Source of the DNA: Asterella californica
Taxonomy: Eukaryota; Streptophyta; Marchantiopsida; Marchantiales; Aytoniaceae
Direction of reading: 5' to 3'
Length of the DNA stretch: 64,000 bases
Assembly: GCA_036924285.1 (NCBI GenBank)
Contig: JAYKYS010000014.1
Location: 7,812,001 to 7,876,000, forward strand
The stretch's first letter is position 1. Each line of letters begins with the position of its first letter. Shown piece after piece: positions 24,328 through 36,391 of the stretch. Under the pieces are notes generated by a model that ran no database searches, was not told the origin of the DNA, and saw only the letters and a list, made by a program, of their open reading frames with translations. Position numbers and translations under genes: made by a program.

Positions 24328-24482
24328 CACGTGTGAACACGTGGCAACATCCATACTTCCAACAGAGGTACTCATTTCCATCTCATAAAAATGAAGGAGT
24401 ACTGCGAATGAGCGAGTGCCACATGGCAGATTATTAGGATTCACATTTCTTGAAAACCTTTCCACACGTATGATCACGTGGC
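24328..24482. promoter_or_regulatory. Cluster of CACGTG (G-box/ABRE-like) words
   Basis: CACGTG at 24328 and CACGTGGC at 24338 and 24475 lie within 155 bp. In plants CACGTGGC is a typical abscisic-acid and light-responsive element bound by bZIP factors. No gene is recognised on either side, so this could be a promoter remnant or chance. Confidence 0.25.
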
Positions 24483-24499
24483 ATTGGAATTCCACACGA

Positions 24500-25157
24500 G
24501 AAATAAAAATACGTAAGAAATGGGATTTATATACTATTACAGATTCTACACGAGGAATCTTTCTATGATGTTTTTTCTTTTTAATTTATGGTTTAATATC
24601 TTTTTAGCTCAAGAGTGAGATTCAGCGCTCTGAGTCTGACGCATTTCTATGGACATCTTCGTATTGTGTACATACGTTAACAATAGATATGTTATAGAGA
24701 AGCACAGAAGACAGACACGGTCCACTTCCTATTGACGGTCAGATTTATGAGTTGAAAGTACTAGTTTGTAACAAGAAATAGAACTCGCTGTAATTTGATA
24801 ATATTTTCTCCTCTAAACCTTAGAAATATCACATTCAGCATTCAACTTCATTACTGTCAAACCTCACGTACGGCAGAAACAAGTGATACTTTAAACCATA
24901 TGGTTGGAGCAATAACACGCTGATACATACATGAATAGAAGAAGAGCACATCACTTGAAAGTGATAAATGTATTTCGAGGAGAAAAAAAAACAGCTTTGA
25001 ACAATATTAAAGACACAGCAAACTTCGACTGCCTCTACTCGAGACACAAAACTGAGTGTAACATCGCAACCAGTGGTTACTCTGACATATCATTGTCATC
25101 TAGATCACTTCCGGATGAATTTGAGTACAAATTCTCATCTGAGGTGAATATGTCCTC
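24500..25157. other. No recognised gene
   Basis: AT-rich sequence with short open frames. The part from about 25090 to 25157 reads on the minus strand as an acidic Ser/Asp tail continuing after the stop of the zinc-knuckle frame. Confidence 0.35.
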
Positions 25158-25640
25158 TCATTCTGCAGGTCCTGCCGTGTGTATGATCCTAGGAGACGCG
25201 GCAGGATGAACATGGACATTAGTGGTAGGAACATCTGCTAATACATCTTGTGTAACACTTTCCACTCCTATTCCTTGAATCTCATTCTCACGCGCAGAGT
25301 TGCAACTACGTCGGTTGTGACCATATTGCCTGCAAACAGAACATCGAGTCAAACCAGCCCTCGGAAGTGGCTGTCTGGTTGTCTGATCTCCTGGTCTATG
25401 CATACGTGCGGTCCTTGACACGGTGTCTACATCAACCACAACTTCACGTGGAAGAGGAAGGTATTGATCGTCTCCGTATGAAAACTCGAGAATCACTTCA
25501 TCTCCATCGTGGTCTGGTTGCAGCCTTCTCCTTGACGTCGAGTAGTCCCAACACCACTTTGCATCTTGACAACACGGTGTCTGTCACGCTTCACAACCAC
25601 CGGTGGTGCACAACATCCAAAATTTGGATCGAGATCTTGC
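25158..25640 (-). pseudogene. MULE-like transposase C-terminus with zinc knuckle
   Basis: The minus-strand frame ends with CSVCRQYGHNRRSC, a CX2CX4HX4C zinc knuckle of the form found at the C-terminus of many plant MULE transposases (GHN followed by basic residues, then Cys). It is preceded by a basic/Pro-rich linker (APPVVVKRDRHR) in a neighbouring frame, so one frameshift lies near 25510. The acidic tail downstream is consistent with a C-terminus. A retroviral-type gag knuckle is the alternative. No core domain is found upstream, so this is a fragment. Confidence 0.4.
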
Positions 25641-27455
25641 ACTGTTGTAGTGTCGCAAGATTACTCCTTTTGCCCATATACAAGATATCGTTCCCACAGA
25701 GGATTTGCACAAGTATCGCTGCTCTAAGTTCAGATCTGTTCAAACACACAAACACACGGGTTTTGTCTAGAAATCCCGTCTTCTCACAAAACCACACGTC
25801 TTCCAGACTCTCCAAAAGGTGCACTGGACCTAAACAAACAACTACTAACTAAAATATCACACAACTATTCACAGAGAAGCTCGGGAAGACGCTTCCTGCT
25901 TCCAGGTCACTTCTTCCGGTCTTCTCAGTACCGTGCAATTTTCAGCTTCTAGGGGTTCAACTCGGCTTCTCACACCTCCAGAAGACTGCTCCTGCTTCAC
26001 AGAAGTCGACTAGCAACGGCTGTTACATCTTGCTCTCTCTCTCTCACATTCCAACGGGTTAGATTAATCACAGGGTGTATGCCCCCTGTAGCCTTCTCAG
26101 GCTTCTGCCTACGGAAATGATCTTCCTGCAGCACTACAACGACATTCACCTTCACGGAAGCTCAATAGAAGTCTCGGAAGCTCACTAGGAGAAGGTAAGA
26201 AGATGGAGAAGATGAGGAAGAAGGGAAAATCCAAACGAGAGAAAAACAAGATAAGAATAAGAAATTAAGACTCCAACAGGCTTCTAGTCCGGATCTTGAC
26301 TAACAAGCCATCCCTACTTGTAATAGTTTGGGGAGGAAGACAACAAACGTGCGTACAGTTGCACAATCTTCTACTTGAGGATGTCGTCTTCTGCTGTGAG
26401 AAGAAGGCTTCTTTCTTCTTCTCTCGCTGCTCCGACTACTCTGTCTTCTGGTATCTCTTACCCATAAGACCCTCCGTACGTAGATCCGAAGTGCTCCACT
26501 GGACGAGCCAAGCTGCGAATCTGCACAACTGCTGACAGTCACCGCAACTCAAGAAGAACGCTTCCCATGCACAATCGGAAAAGAATCCAATGAAATCCAC
26601 CACCCAGAAGACACGGACAAAGCTTCTGCACTCAAATCAGCAATTCATTCCCCGAGAAGAAGTCACATTGGCAATGGGAAGCTCCCTCCCTCTACTTCCT
26701 GCTCCTACTCCTCGACACACCAGTCTAACCAACAGGACTACACGAGGATGCCGTTCCTTGCTCCTAGACTGTCCACTACCTCCATCTACATCGTCAAACC
26801 ACTGCTGGTAGCGAGCATGCAGACCCCTCCGGTATAATCCCAATCTATTCGTATGTCTCTAACATCAGGTGTAGTGTGTGGGCGCACAGTACACAACAAT
26901 TACTAATGTACTTAGTGCGCCTCTCAAGTGTGTACATTCCGTCTAATGTGCATGGAATCTTACTGCTGCCCCTCCACATGCAAGCGGTTTCCTCTTCCTG
27001 TTCTTGCGCTTCCTACTCTGCCACATGGTCACCTATCTAATATTACACTAAACTGCCACCTCCTAAGATAACATGTTCGGTTCTTACTAAGTTTGGACAG
27101 GTCAACTTGTCTTCTACGCTTTGCTACCTACTCTAATTGATCGGATGCAATCTCCATTCGATCCGATCCTACCTGAACTCCAAGCTCGACTTCTGATAAG
27201 CTAGGAAGCCCTGCAATTACCTCGGGTGTCACTGAGGTGGCTTCCTCCTCAACAATCATCGCTGGCTCTTCTGCTTCTGCTGTTTCTTCGGCTTTTGCTT
27301 CAAAAGACGGAAGCGTCTTCTAGGAAGCTGGGTCGACTTGTGCTTCCTCGCTCTTTCTGAGGTACTAGTTCGACACTGGGAGCCATGGTGACTTCATAGG
27401 AGTCCGGGGAAGTCGCTTCCTCCACTTGGAATACATGGGAAGACAACTCTTCTTC

Positions 27456-29432
27456 CTATCTTCCAGAAGACATCTTGTCTTCCGGGGTTTCTTCCGGGGT
27501 CTTCTTGACTTCCAACGATGTCACTACCAAGTGGACAGCGAGGTCGAACTCCTCCTTCTCCAAGTCGGATCCAGTCGATGGTGCTGGGGCTTGGGAAGAT
27601 GCAGTTACGGATGACGGAATCAAGAGAAGACCATAGAGTGTCTTCACTCCCTCTATCTGCCAATCCAAGTACTAGAACATGCTCTCCTTGCACTCTATCA
27701 ACATCGCTCTGGACTCGTCGTTCCATTCTCTAGCTAAGGTAAGAAGCTTCCTACCCACGGTGAAGTTAAACTTCTTCCGAAGCGCTTCCACCGCCTAAGC
27801 TAGCATCCCTTGCGCACGAGCTTCCGCTGCTTCTCGTTGCATCTTCCCGGCTGCAGTCTGCACTTCTGCGGCTTCTCGCAATGTCTTCCATGTCGTCTTC
27901 TCCTCTGCAAGGGCGGTGATCTTATCCCGCACTCGCAGAACCTCTTGGTCATGCTGCTGTAAACGCGCTTGCAACTCCTGGTCCTCTTCTTCAGTCGCGT
28001 TAGCTCCTTGGCAGAAGCGGCTGCTTCCGTCTTGTACTTCGTTGCGAGCTTCTCCGTGGTGCGGAGGTTGGCTTCCAGCGCTTCTACCTTCTTCTGGCCT
28101 TCTTCCTGCCGCATCAAGATGCGCAGACCGAATCTAGGCTGTAATGGCTTCTCCTAAGCCTTCGCTCTCTTCTCGATAAACTCCATAGCTTGCTGGATCT
28201 CTGAGTGGAAGAAGGCACTGAACTCTTCCAGTCTTCTTCCTGCGGAAGACAAGTTCATCTCCACAATCCGATCGGAGGTGTCGATCTTGTCTTCCAGAGG
28301 AAAGGATGCCTCTTCCACCACTATGGTCTTCAGTTTCTGCGCACGGAAAGAAGTTACTCTTCTCATCTTCCGAGGTGGAAGATCTCTCCTCATGGTAGAA
28401 GCGGTCCTCTTTACTGCGCTTCCTCGCATCGCAGTAGGAGTATCCATCCATCTTTCGTCTTCTGGAGTCTTCGGAAGACTCCCTGGTGTTGCAGAAGCGA
28501 TCTTCTGCGCAGCTGGGGTACCCAAGGGTTCATCCGGTGAGTCGGACTCCGATCCAGAGTGAATGATCGGGAAGGAGGTGGTCTTCTTAGGCACGTTCCT
28601 ATCTTCCTTGGTGGTGTCGCGTCTTCCGATCCATTGGAATCATCTTTCCTCACCAGAAACGTCTTCTGATGAGTACCGGGTCTCATCTGTGACATCAGAG
28701 TGGGAGGGGGAGTCATTGTTGCTGCTTGGTCGTCTTCTTTCGAGGTCTCTTCCTTCGCCTCATGCTACCTTGTTGGTCCATATCTTGCCAACTGATCTTC
28801 AGTGAGATCTCCCTTGGCCACGTACAAGCTACAGAAGAACGGAGTAAGATGTCCTCCTGCCGGGGTACCTAAGTACACCAGCTCTGCCTGCACATAAGCG
28901 TGGAAGAACGCATCCTAGTTGACATTCTCTCTCGCGAACACTGCTTCCAGGAACTCCACGTGTTGATTTCCAAGGTACCTCGTCTTCTGCGCCTTCCTTT
29001 AGGAAAGAGGTGAAGGAACAGCTTCGTCAGAAGACGCTTCTGCGGTTCTCTGTAAGATTCAACCTTCCAGCTGTTTCTTCCCTGCCTGTCCTCCAGGAAG
29101 AGGCAAGTTGTGCTTCCAGACACATGCCACTCACTAGAGATCCTGGGTAAGATCTTCTTCACGAGCCAATAACCTCGGTTCTCAGATTCTGGCCTGTGAA
29201 AGGCCCTGCGCCACCAATCTTTAGTCTAGGAAGATGGTCTTCCTCGAGCTACTTCTGCCTTCGTAGGTACACGGTTGTGAGGCGGTAATGCTGCCCAAAC
29301 CTCCTCCAGAAGACCCTGGTCGGCGAGGTTCCAACCCCTCAAGAAGAATTCGAGATCCAACTCCTCAAGGAAGGGTTTGGCCTCGGCCAGTTCTGCTGCC
29401 GGTAACACCAACCCTCGAGGATGCATCGACAT
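27456..29432 (-). pseudogene. Decayed gag-like, coiled-coil retroelement protein
   Basis: Reading leftwards, frame pieces follow one another. 29432-29226 contains LPAAELAEAKPFLEELDLEF. After a stop, 29162-28985 continues in the same frame. A frameshift leads to about 28955-28760 with ELVYLGTPAGGHLTPFF and KGDLTEDQLARYG. Another shift leads to 28594-27800, one frame broken by a single stop at about 28154, with an acidic Ser/Pro segment and a clear heptad region (KKVEALEANLRTTEKL). 27740-27456 then ends in a Pro/Glu-rich tail. About 650 codons are recoverable in total. The layout resembles plant gag-like proteins with a globular N-terminus and coiled coil; no zinc knuckle is visible. Family assignment is inference. 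Confidence 0.4.
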
Positions 29433-31369
29433 ACTTGAAACTCTGTTGCACTAAGCCACACGTACTTATTGTGAGCCGAAGGCTCAGTCCTTCTCAAGTC
29501 CTCACAGTCTAGCTTCCACTCTCAGAAGACAAATCTAATATTCCAAAAGACAGCTACTCCGTCTTCCGGGATTCTAATCGTGCTTCTTAAATAGCTCTCG
29601 TCTTCCGAGCTATATCTAAACAATCTTAACGAAGCAAGGCCCCGCATGGATTACTAAGAAGACAACCCACCTTGCATTCCATCCTACTTCCTAACATAAG
29701 ATACAAGATATGCGAGAAGTAGAGTGTGTAACAGATTCAGAAGTTGATTGTGGGCTCTTGCGGTGACTGTGGCCTCTGGGAAGACTCCCGGGACAGCTTC
29801 CGATTCAATATCGTTCTCAGAAGACCTCCCGAAGCCAGGCTTCCCTTTACTGATCTCACATGTCTTCTGCTTCCTACACGCAATCTATCCTCACAACAGA
29901 CTCAAGACATTCGTACTTTCGTTCTTCTGACTTCTCACCTCTCATACGCACTCAAAAGAAGCTTGCCGCATGATGAGAAGACATGACCCTCGACCATTCT
30001 CTCCAGATTCTGCCAGCAAGACTTCTCACAACTCTCTTCTAAGTTCGGGAAGAAGAAGGGATAGGCTACTATGGGTCGGACAGAAGAGACCCGTAAAAAA
30101 CTCTCACGTCTTCTCGCACATTCTGCCAGCCTTCCAGTCCTCTAGTCTCTCTAGGAAGATGTGGATTTGAGAAGCTTGGAAGATCGGGACGCACAAGCCT
30201 AGTTCCCAACTTCCAACTTCTCGAAATAACAAACAACTCACCAAGCCACTCGGGATTCGTACCAATCCTCTCTTAACACCAAAGCAAAGCAAATCCACTC
30301 TTGATACGAATTGCACACATTCGTCTTTCAAAGACAATCAGGCTTCCGAAGCGTCTTCCGAAGATGTTCAGGTTTTAGAAGCGTCTTCCGAAGATGTTCA
30401 GATCTTCCGAAGCGTCTTCTGTTCAAGGTTTCGGGAGTAGAGGGATGGTAGGGAAGCTCGAATTGCACTCGGGAAGAAGCAAGAAGATGGCTGTCGAAAA
30501 TTGGACAGCGCTTCCGCCCCTAATGTCTCAGAAGGAAAAATGTGGAGAGGGAATCAATCGATCGAGTTGCCTGCAAACAACCAGGGAAGCGCGGAGGATG
30601 CCAAACAAAAGACGAGAAGCAGGGGGAAGGAAAGAGAACATGGGAAGAACCTCTACAGTCTTCTGCTGCTTCCCGGCCTTCCTTCAATCTTTTGCGCACT
30701 TACGACTTCGACCGCAGCTCCAATGCGACCCCACTAAGCTGCTGCTGCTGCCAATGCCGTGCCACTCCTCAATCGAATAAGGTTCCTCTTCTGATCCATC
30801 GCAGCTGCCCTTCAATGTCTACTTCCGGGAGTCTTCAGAAGACTCCTTCAGCTCGATGTGCTTCCTACTCATCAGCGATTTGTCCTCGCCTCCTTCCTAG
30901 CTGTGAATCGATCCTGGCTCCACTCAATTTCACTATGCTGCTTTCACTCAACTCGATTACCCTCCAATTCGATATTCTAGGCCAAAGCAACCTCGATGCA
31001 GAAAGCGAGTAATGTTCTGCGCTAATGCGCTTCCTTCGCATCTTCTCGTGCAGTTTAGGAGTTCTCAACCTAGATGACCTACTTGACCTACCCACCACCT
31101 CGGTGTTACCTGGTGGGTACACCTACTTCTTTACTTGGAAATGCGTGGTTAGGCTTCCACGGTTGCCGTCTTCCGGAAGATACGTGTCTTCTGTCTTCCG
31201 CCGTCTTCCGTCTTCGGAAGACACAACCGAGAAGACGCTTCTCGGAAGACGATCGTCTTCCGAAGAAGTTAACTTCTTATTACGAAAAAGGATCGTAAGA
31301 TCATCTTCCTTCTAAGGAAGCCGTAATCTTAAGTAACAAAGCTACTTTAGTTATACAAACAAGTTATTA
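29433..31369. other. Non-coding GAAGAC-rich interval, possible LTR
   Basis: No convincing coding sequence: frames on both strands here are opened by the CTTC/GAAG composition. Its position between the end of gypsy integrase (minus strand, about 31370) and the start of the gag-like frame (29432) is where a shared LTR would sit in a pol-LTR-gag arrangement. I could not identify LTR ends or a second copy. Confidence 0.25.
30341..30420. repeat. 30-bp tandem repeat with TCTTCCGAAGA core
   Basis: Two full units and one partial unit of about 30 bp share AGAAGCGTCTTCCGAAGA (or CGAAGCG...) and end GATGTTCA. It shows how the GAAGAC motif multiplies locally in this tract. Confidence 0.7.
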
Positions 31370-32878
31370 ATCTTAAAAATTTCAAAAATTCGTGAATTAC
31401 ATAGAAGACCATTCGACTTCTCTGTCAATCCGTTAGCTTTCGGGTTGTACGGCGTCGTCTTCCGATGCTTTATCCTGAAGTACTAGGTTAGGAGAGAAAT
31501 AGTCTCATTTAAAAAATGAGTACTCCTATCTGATATCAATTCCAGCGGACATCCGTATCGAGTGATAATGTTGTGCTAGAGGAACTTGGCTACCACTGCG
31601 GCGTCATTTTTCCTTGTGGCTTCGTCTTCCACCATCTTGGTAGCATAGTCGATAGCTATCAAAATATATCGTGCTCGTGTTCTTCTAGCCACCAGGGCGA
31701 TACAAAGTCGATTTCCCGCTTTTCAAAAGGAGCAAGCGGAAGAATGGGAGTAAGAGGCCACCTAGTAGTAGCTGTCGGTCTTCCCACCCTCTGGCATGCA
31801 TCACATTTCCTGATCTTCTGAAAAGTGTCTCTGTACATGGTCGGCCATCAGTAACCGGCGTCCAACATCTTCTTCACTGTGATCTTCAGCCCCTAGTGAC
31901 CCTCAACATCTTCGTAGTGAAGACCCGTGATCACTGGCTTAATCTTTGAAGGTTTAAGACATCGCCTTAGCTTCTTGTCATGTCCCTTCATAAAGAGAAT
32001 ACCCTGGAAGATGGCATAAGGACCCGCCTTGTGTAAGAAGACAACCTTCTGCTCCGCATCCCATCCCTCTAGATACTGTTGGTCTTTCAAGAATTTCCTC
32101 AAGTCCTTGAAGATTGATTCTTCTGTGGAAGTTGCAAAGACTGGGTCAGAAACCTAGTCTCGTCTTCTGGGAAGCAGGCAGTACGCCCCCCCTCAGATGA
32201 AAGTGTCTCTGCGAAAACTGAAAATAGTTTCTCGTCAGAGAACTCGTCTTCCACTTCATCTTCTCGTCATTCCGTCTCCAATCTGGATAGGTAGTCAGCA
32301 TTAACATGCTGTCTTCCAGGCCTGTACTCAACGGTGTAAGTAAATTCCTGGAGTAGAAGAATCCACTTAGCTATTCTACCAGACAAATCTGCTTTCTTCA
32401 CGAGATGTTTCAAAGAAAAATGATCCACATAGAAGACAAACGGATTGGCTAGAAGATAGTGTCTAAACTTCCTACAAGAGTAAATCATGCTAAGACACTC
32501 CCTTTCAGTTGTAGAGTACTTCTTCTCTGCATCCCTGAGTTGTCTTCCCGCATAGTAGATGGGATAATCCTTCTTCTTCTCATCTTTCTGACTCAATACC
32601 ACCCCTATGGCGAAAGCAGAAACATCCACATAAATGTGGAAGACTCTCTCCCAATCAGGTGGCCTCAAGACAGGGGATTCGGACAAAAGTCTCTTCATTT
32701 CTTCGAATGCTTCTTGCTGCTCAGAAGACCAAATGTAAGGTTCGTCCTTCTTCAGCAACTTGGTAAGTCTTCCTGCTACCTCTGCATACCTGTCAATAAA
32801 CCTCCTGTAGTATCTTACGTTGTCTAGGAAGCTTCTCAACTGAGTCAGGTTAGCAAGTGGGTGAGATTTCCATGACAT
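31370..32878 (-). pseudogene. Ty3/gypsy pol fragment: RT end, RNase H, integrase
   Basis: 32878-32267 is one open frame of 203 codons. It contains the RT C-terminal segment (SFLDNVRYYRRFIDRYAE), the RNase H core (YYAGRQLRDAEKKYSTTERE, FVFYVDHFSLKHL) and the tether ending ADYLSRLE, typical of Ty3/gypsy elements. Downstream, 32102-31893 plus the adjacent frame give the integrase zinc region (KCDACQR at about 31770). The catalytic core reads ISDRSTHF at about 31540 and PYNPKANGLTEKSN at about 31430, with several stops and a frameshift near 31670. The protease, most of the RT including its catalytic motif, and gag are not upstream: the frame begins within 16 bp of copia sequence. The element is dead. 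Confidence 0.9.
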
Positions 32879-32893
32879 GACAATGCACGGATG

Positions 32894-33925
32894 TCAAAAG
32901 TTTGATTCTTTAAATACATTTTGTGCATCGGATCGATGTGTTTCTTCACGAAGTGAGGCATGCAATCTGATGTCAGTCAGGAGCTGACGTAACCAGATTG
33001 TCTTTGAACAGCTCGTGCTAAGAGCTACATATTCTGCCTCTGTACTTGACAGGGCTACTGACTTCTGTCTCTTAGAGGACCAGCGGATGAAGCAATGTCC
33101 TGATGTGGATCGTCTTGTCTCCGCATGTCCTCCCCAGTCAACATCGGTGTAACCGAACAGAGAGTAGGGCTGGGGTGAGTGAGCATACTCAAGGTATAAA
33201 TTTAAAGTTCTCTTGATGTAACAAAAAATCTGCTTCATAGCGGCAATGTGCTTAGGTCCAAGACTACTCATGAACTGGGAGAGTACACTAATGGGGTAAG
33301 ACAAATCAAGACGAGTGCATACTGCGGCCCAATTAATAGAGCCAGCTGCACTCTAGTAAGGATAACTATTACATAGCTTCTTTTCATCCTCAGTGACAGG
33401 AGAGTCATCCGAGGAAAATTTCTCACCTGTAACTAGAGGGGTGCTTACAGGTTTGCAGTCCTGTAAGCCAAATTGAAATAGTTTCTATGTCAAATACAAA
33501 GTTTGACTAAGTCTGATAGTGCTAGAGGATGGATCACGATTAATCTCAATGCTAAGGCAATGATGGACTGGACCGATGTCAGTCATTTTGAACCGTGAGC
33601 TCAGTTTCCTTTTTCCGTGAGACAGTAGAGCCTCACTGTTGCTGGCAATCACGGTGTCATCCAGGTAGAGGGCAAGGATGACGAAGTGCTATTTCTGGTG
33701 CAAGTAGTAAACATTTCCGTCTGCACCGGACTTAACAAATCAAAGAGAAAAGCAAGAAGTTGTCGATGATCAAGTACCATTCTCTTGATGATTGCTTAAG
33801 ACCGTAGAGAGTCTTAAGCAATCTGCATACTTGACTGCGTCTTGCTGTAGTCACGCCTTCCGGAACACTCATGTATATTTCCTCGTTAAGTGTTCCATTC
33901 AGAAACGCAGTTTTAACATCCATTT
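32894..33925 (-). pseudogene. Ty1/copia pol fragment: RT and RNase H
   Basis: 33923-33732 encodes the copia RT segment MDVKTAFLNGTLNEEIYM and LKTLYGLKQSSREW. The RT active site follows in another frame as YLDD (33650-33661). 33304-32894 is an open frame with the copia RNase H block (GYTDVDWGGHAETRRSTSGH, KSVALSSTEAEYVALS). Frameshifts and stops (for example near 33720 and 33480) separate the pieces. Gag, integrase and the RT N-terminus are absent. Its left end meets the gypsy fragment at about 32880 on the same strand, so one element has inserted into or recombined with the other. Confidence 0.9.
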
Positions 33926-36391
33926 GATGTACATGTAGGTTATATTGCGCTGAGATGGCAAGAATGAGCCGTTATCGTATAACGTGTTTTTCTGTCTAAG
34001 AATACACTGGGTATATGGCTATGCAGAGATATGTGGATTGACAAGGTTGGATCTAGATCTGGATGTTTTTACTCAAATGTTTCACTATCTACTCTTCTAG
34101 CCCGAGTGACCTTGTATCCGCTCGGCTCAAGTTTAAAGCTTGCTACGATCCAAGGTTACGTATAGGTTGCATAAACTTGTATTAAAAATAGATTTTTTGT
34201 ACTCTAACTAAAAATACTCAGCTCTGTACTATCTAACTGAAGTTATTCCTCTATATCACTGGAAGCATGACTTCTGAATAGCTCCCCAGCGACGCTAACT
34301 GCCCATCAATCCAACTATCACAACTTCATAGTACAATCAGAAGATGTTATAAAATCACTCAATCAACTTGATAGAGTATCGATACAACTTGTTGTACACC
34401 TTGGTCTACCAAGCATTCCAGCAAGGTAAAGCATGCATGCTTCAAAGCACTACTCAGATCTCAACATAGCACCAACGGCTGTAGTATCTGACAGCTCGGC
34501 AGCTCAAAAATCCAAACAGCGACTTATGACTCATCGCGACTCCGTTCTCCTTCATCACCAAGAGCTGAAATCAGCCCCACACCCTCCATTGTCGAGTTGT
34601 ATGCAGGCATGGCAGTTTGAGCAACAAACTCCTCTCCAAATTGCTCGAAAATGATCAAAATGACAATAGATGATACCGAAAAACTTGAAATTGTTAATAA
34701 CAGAAGTATCTTCGAACTTTGAGACCTTAGTCCTCTCAAACCAGTTGACCAATGATGATCAAACTTCACAGGAAACTTGATTGGACCCTTCACTCCTACC
34801 CTGAACAATTTTCAAGTCGAAATCTTAAACCAATTCTTAGATATGGATCAAAGCGTAATCTGTGCTAACTTAAGAGCTTTACAGACCCAAGTACATTTGA
34901 TCCAAGATTCTGAACAAACTACTCGACCATTTGAGATGAAACTTCTCAAGTATCTTACTGATAAGACATGCTTCAATCCTGGAAAGTTTCACTCAAAAAT
35001 TCGACTCAGAACTTAAGCAATAGCAAACTATCCATGACTATCACAGTTCGTTGTTCCCGCCTTGTCACGTCTGCACTTCTCAACTTCAATCGGTCGGTTC
35101 AGAATCCAAATCGATCAAGAACCTGATGAAATTGATCTCAAAACGACTAGCACGTTGTCAGCTCTCCAACCCAACAGACAGCTCCTTAAAACTCCTCGCG
35201 AGTCTCTCGGAACAACCAGAAACGTAGCGGTAGGTACGAATTGCACCCCCTCCACTCAATCGATCATAACACGCTCGTCCTTCCATCAAATCGACAAATT
35301 CTTCAGCCCAGATTGTAGCCCCGGTCGAGAGCTCTCCAACCATACCCTTCGTTTTGCAAATAGACCTCCGAAGCCTCCAGAAACCACAGAAAAGTCGCGA
35401 GGATCAGCTAAAACACCACTGGTCCAAAAATGGACCAATAAGAGCAAAAAGATCTTTACTTTTGTCTTTTCTCCATTTAACTTTTTTCACTAGAACAAAT
35501 TTTTACTATCCAAGGAGACACAAGACATCAACAAGACTCTAAGACCTCAAAAAATCCTTCAGATATGTCAATGGATTCTTCGCGGTCCGTAACTACATTG
35601 AAGCGTTCAACCAGAATGGAAACGATTGAATCGCAGACTAATACAACGTCAATATTACAACCTGGAAACGTTCTACAATAAAAGGTACGACAAAAGGAAA
35701 CGGCGAAGCTATCACGCGGTTGAAATATTCTTGCCTAAAATTTCTCACGATCCAAGCCCCATGATTGATCTCTGATATCGATCCAAAGGTTGAAAGGAAT
35801 ATTCGATGGATAGTTGAGATCCATCGTTCCTCTCCGTATGTTACGATCGGAAAGATCACAAGAAGCTGTAACTCCATCACACTCCTCATGAATTCATCGC
35901 CAAAATACGCAACTAACCATTGTTGAAAGTGATCACGGTGGATGGAGTGAAGCTTGATGTGAAACGGATTCGGGAAAGCAAGATCCGGAGCCGGTAACAA
36001 ACCTCCGTCCATAACCACCACTCCTGCAGTTCTTCACTCCTCCATGCAGACCACCGAGAATCCTCACGAATCACCCGTTGAGAGAGAATGCCGTATGAAC
36101 CTTCGACCCACCATTTTATACACAAATGCGACGACAAGGACCACTGAAGTGAACGCGCACAGATCGATGACTTGGCACGTTCTTCTATCGTGCGATCACT
36201 TAAATAGATAATCACAAACGTGGCACTCATCACACCGTTCGGCGAGTTACGCGATACGGTTCGCGAAACATAGAAAAGAAACACAACCTACGTTCCACGA
36301 GAATTTCACACAAGAGCCGAACCACAACACGACACACCGTATTGACTGAATGCGGACTACAAGAGAAAAGTTTCTATGTAATCCAACCCGT
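33926..36391. other. Unassigned region right of copia
   Basis: Several frames of 60-145 codons are open, for example 35062-35493 (plus) and 35638-36021 (minus), but none has a recognisable domain and they overlap on opposite strands. Part may be non-coding retroelement DNA. I see no LTR partner for it in the window. Confidence 0.3.

Larger units (their letters stand above)
25880..31320. repeat. GAAGAC/GTCTTC-saturated retroelement tract
   Basis: The hexamer GAAGAC and its complement, mostly within GGAAGA/TCTTCC words, occur dozens of times over 5.4 kb by eye, where about two or three are expected. Densest is 31170-31270, with nested CTTCCGGAAG and TCGGAAGACGATCGTCTTCCGA palindromic words. 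The tract contains the decayed gag-like protein at 27456-29432 and abuts the gypsy pol fragment, which is also GAAGAC-rich. It is probably one retrotransposon family with a strong internal oligomer bias. Confidence 0.6.

Noticed and set aside
25367..25852. 161-codon plus-strand frame
   Set aside because: Antisense to the zinc-knuckle frame, which has a specific motif; the plus frame has none.
30394..31012. Plus-strand frames of 128 and 156 codons
   Set aside because: They overlap each other in different frames inside the GAAGAC-rich tract and have no coding landmarks.
35062..35493. 143-codon plus-strand frame
   Set aside because: No domain, no homologous copy in the window, and composition like the surrounding non-coding retroelement DNA.
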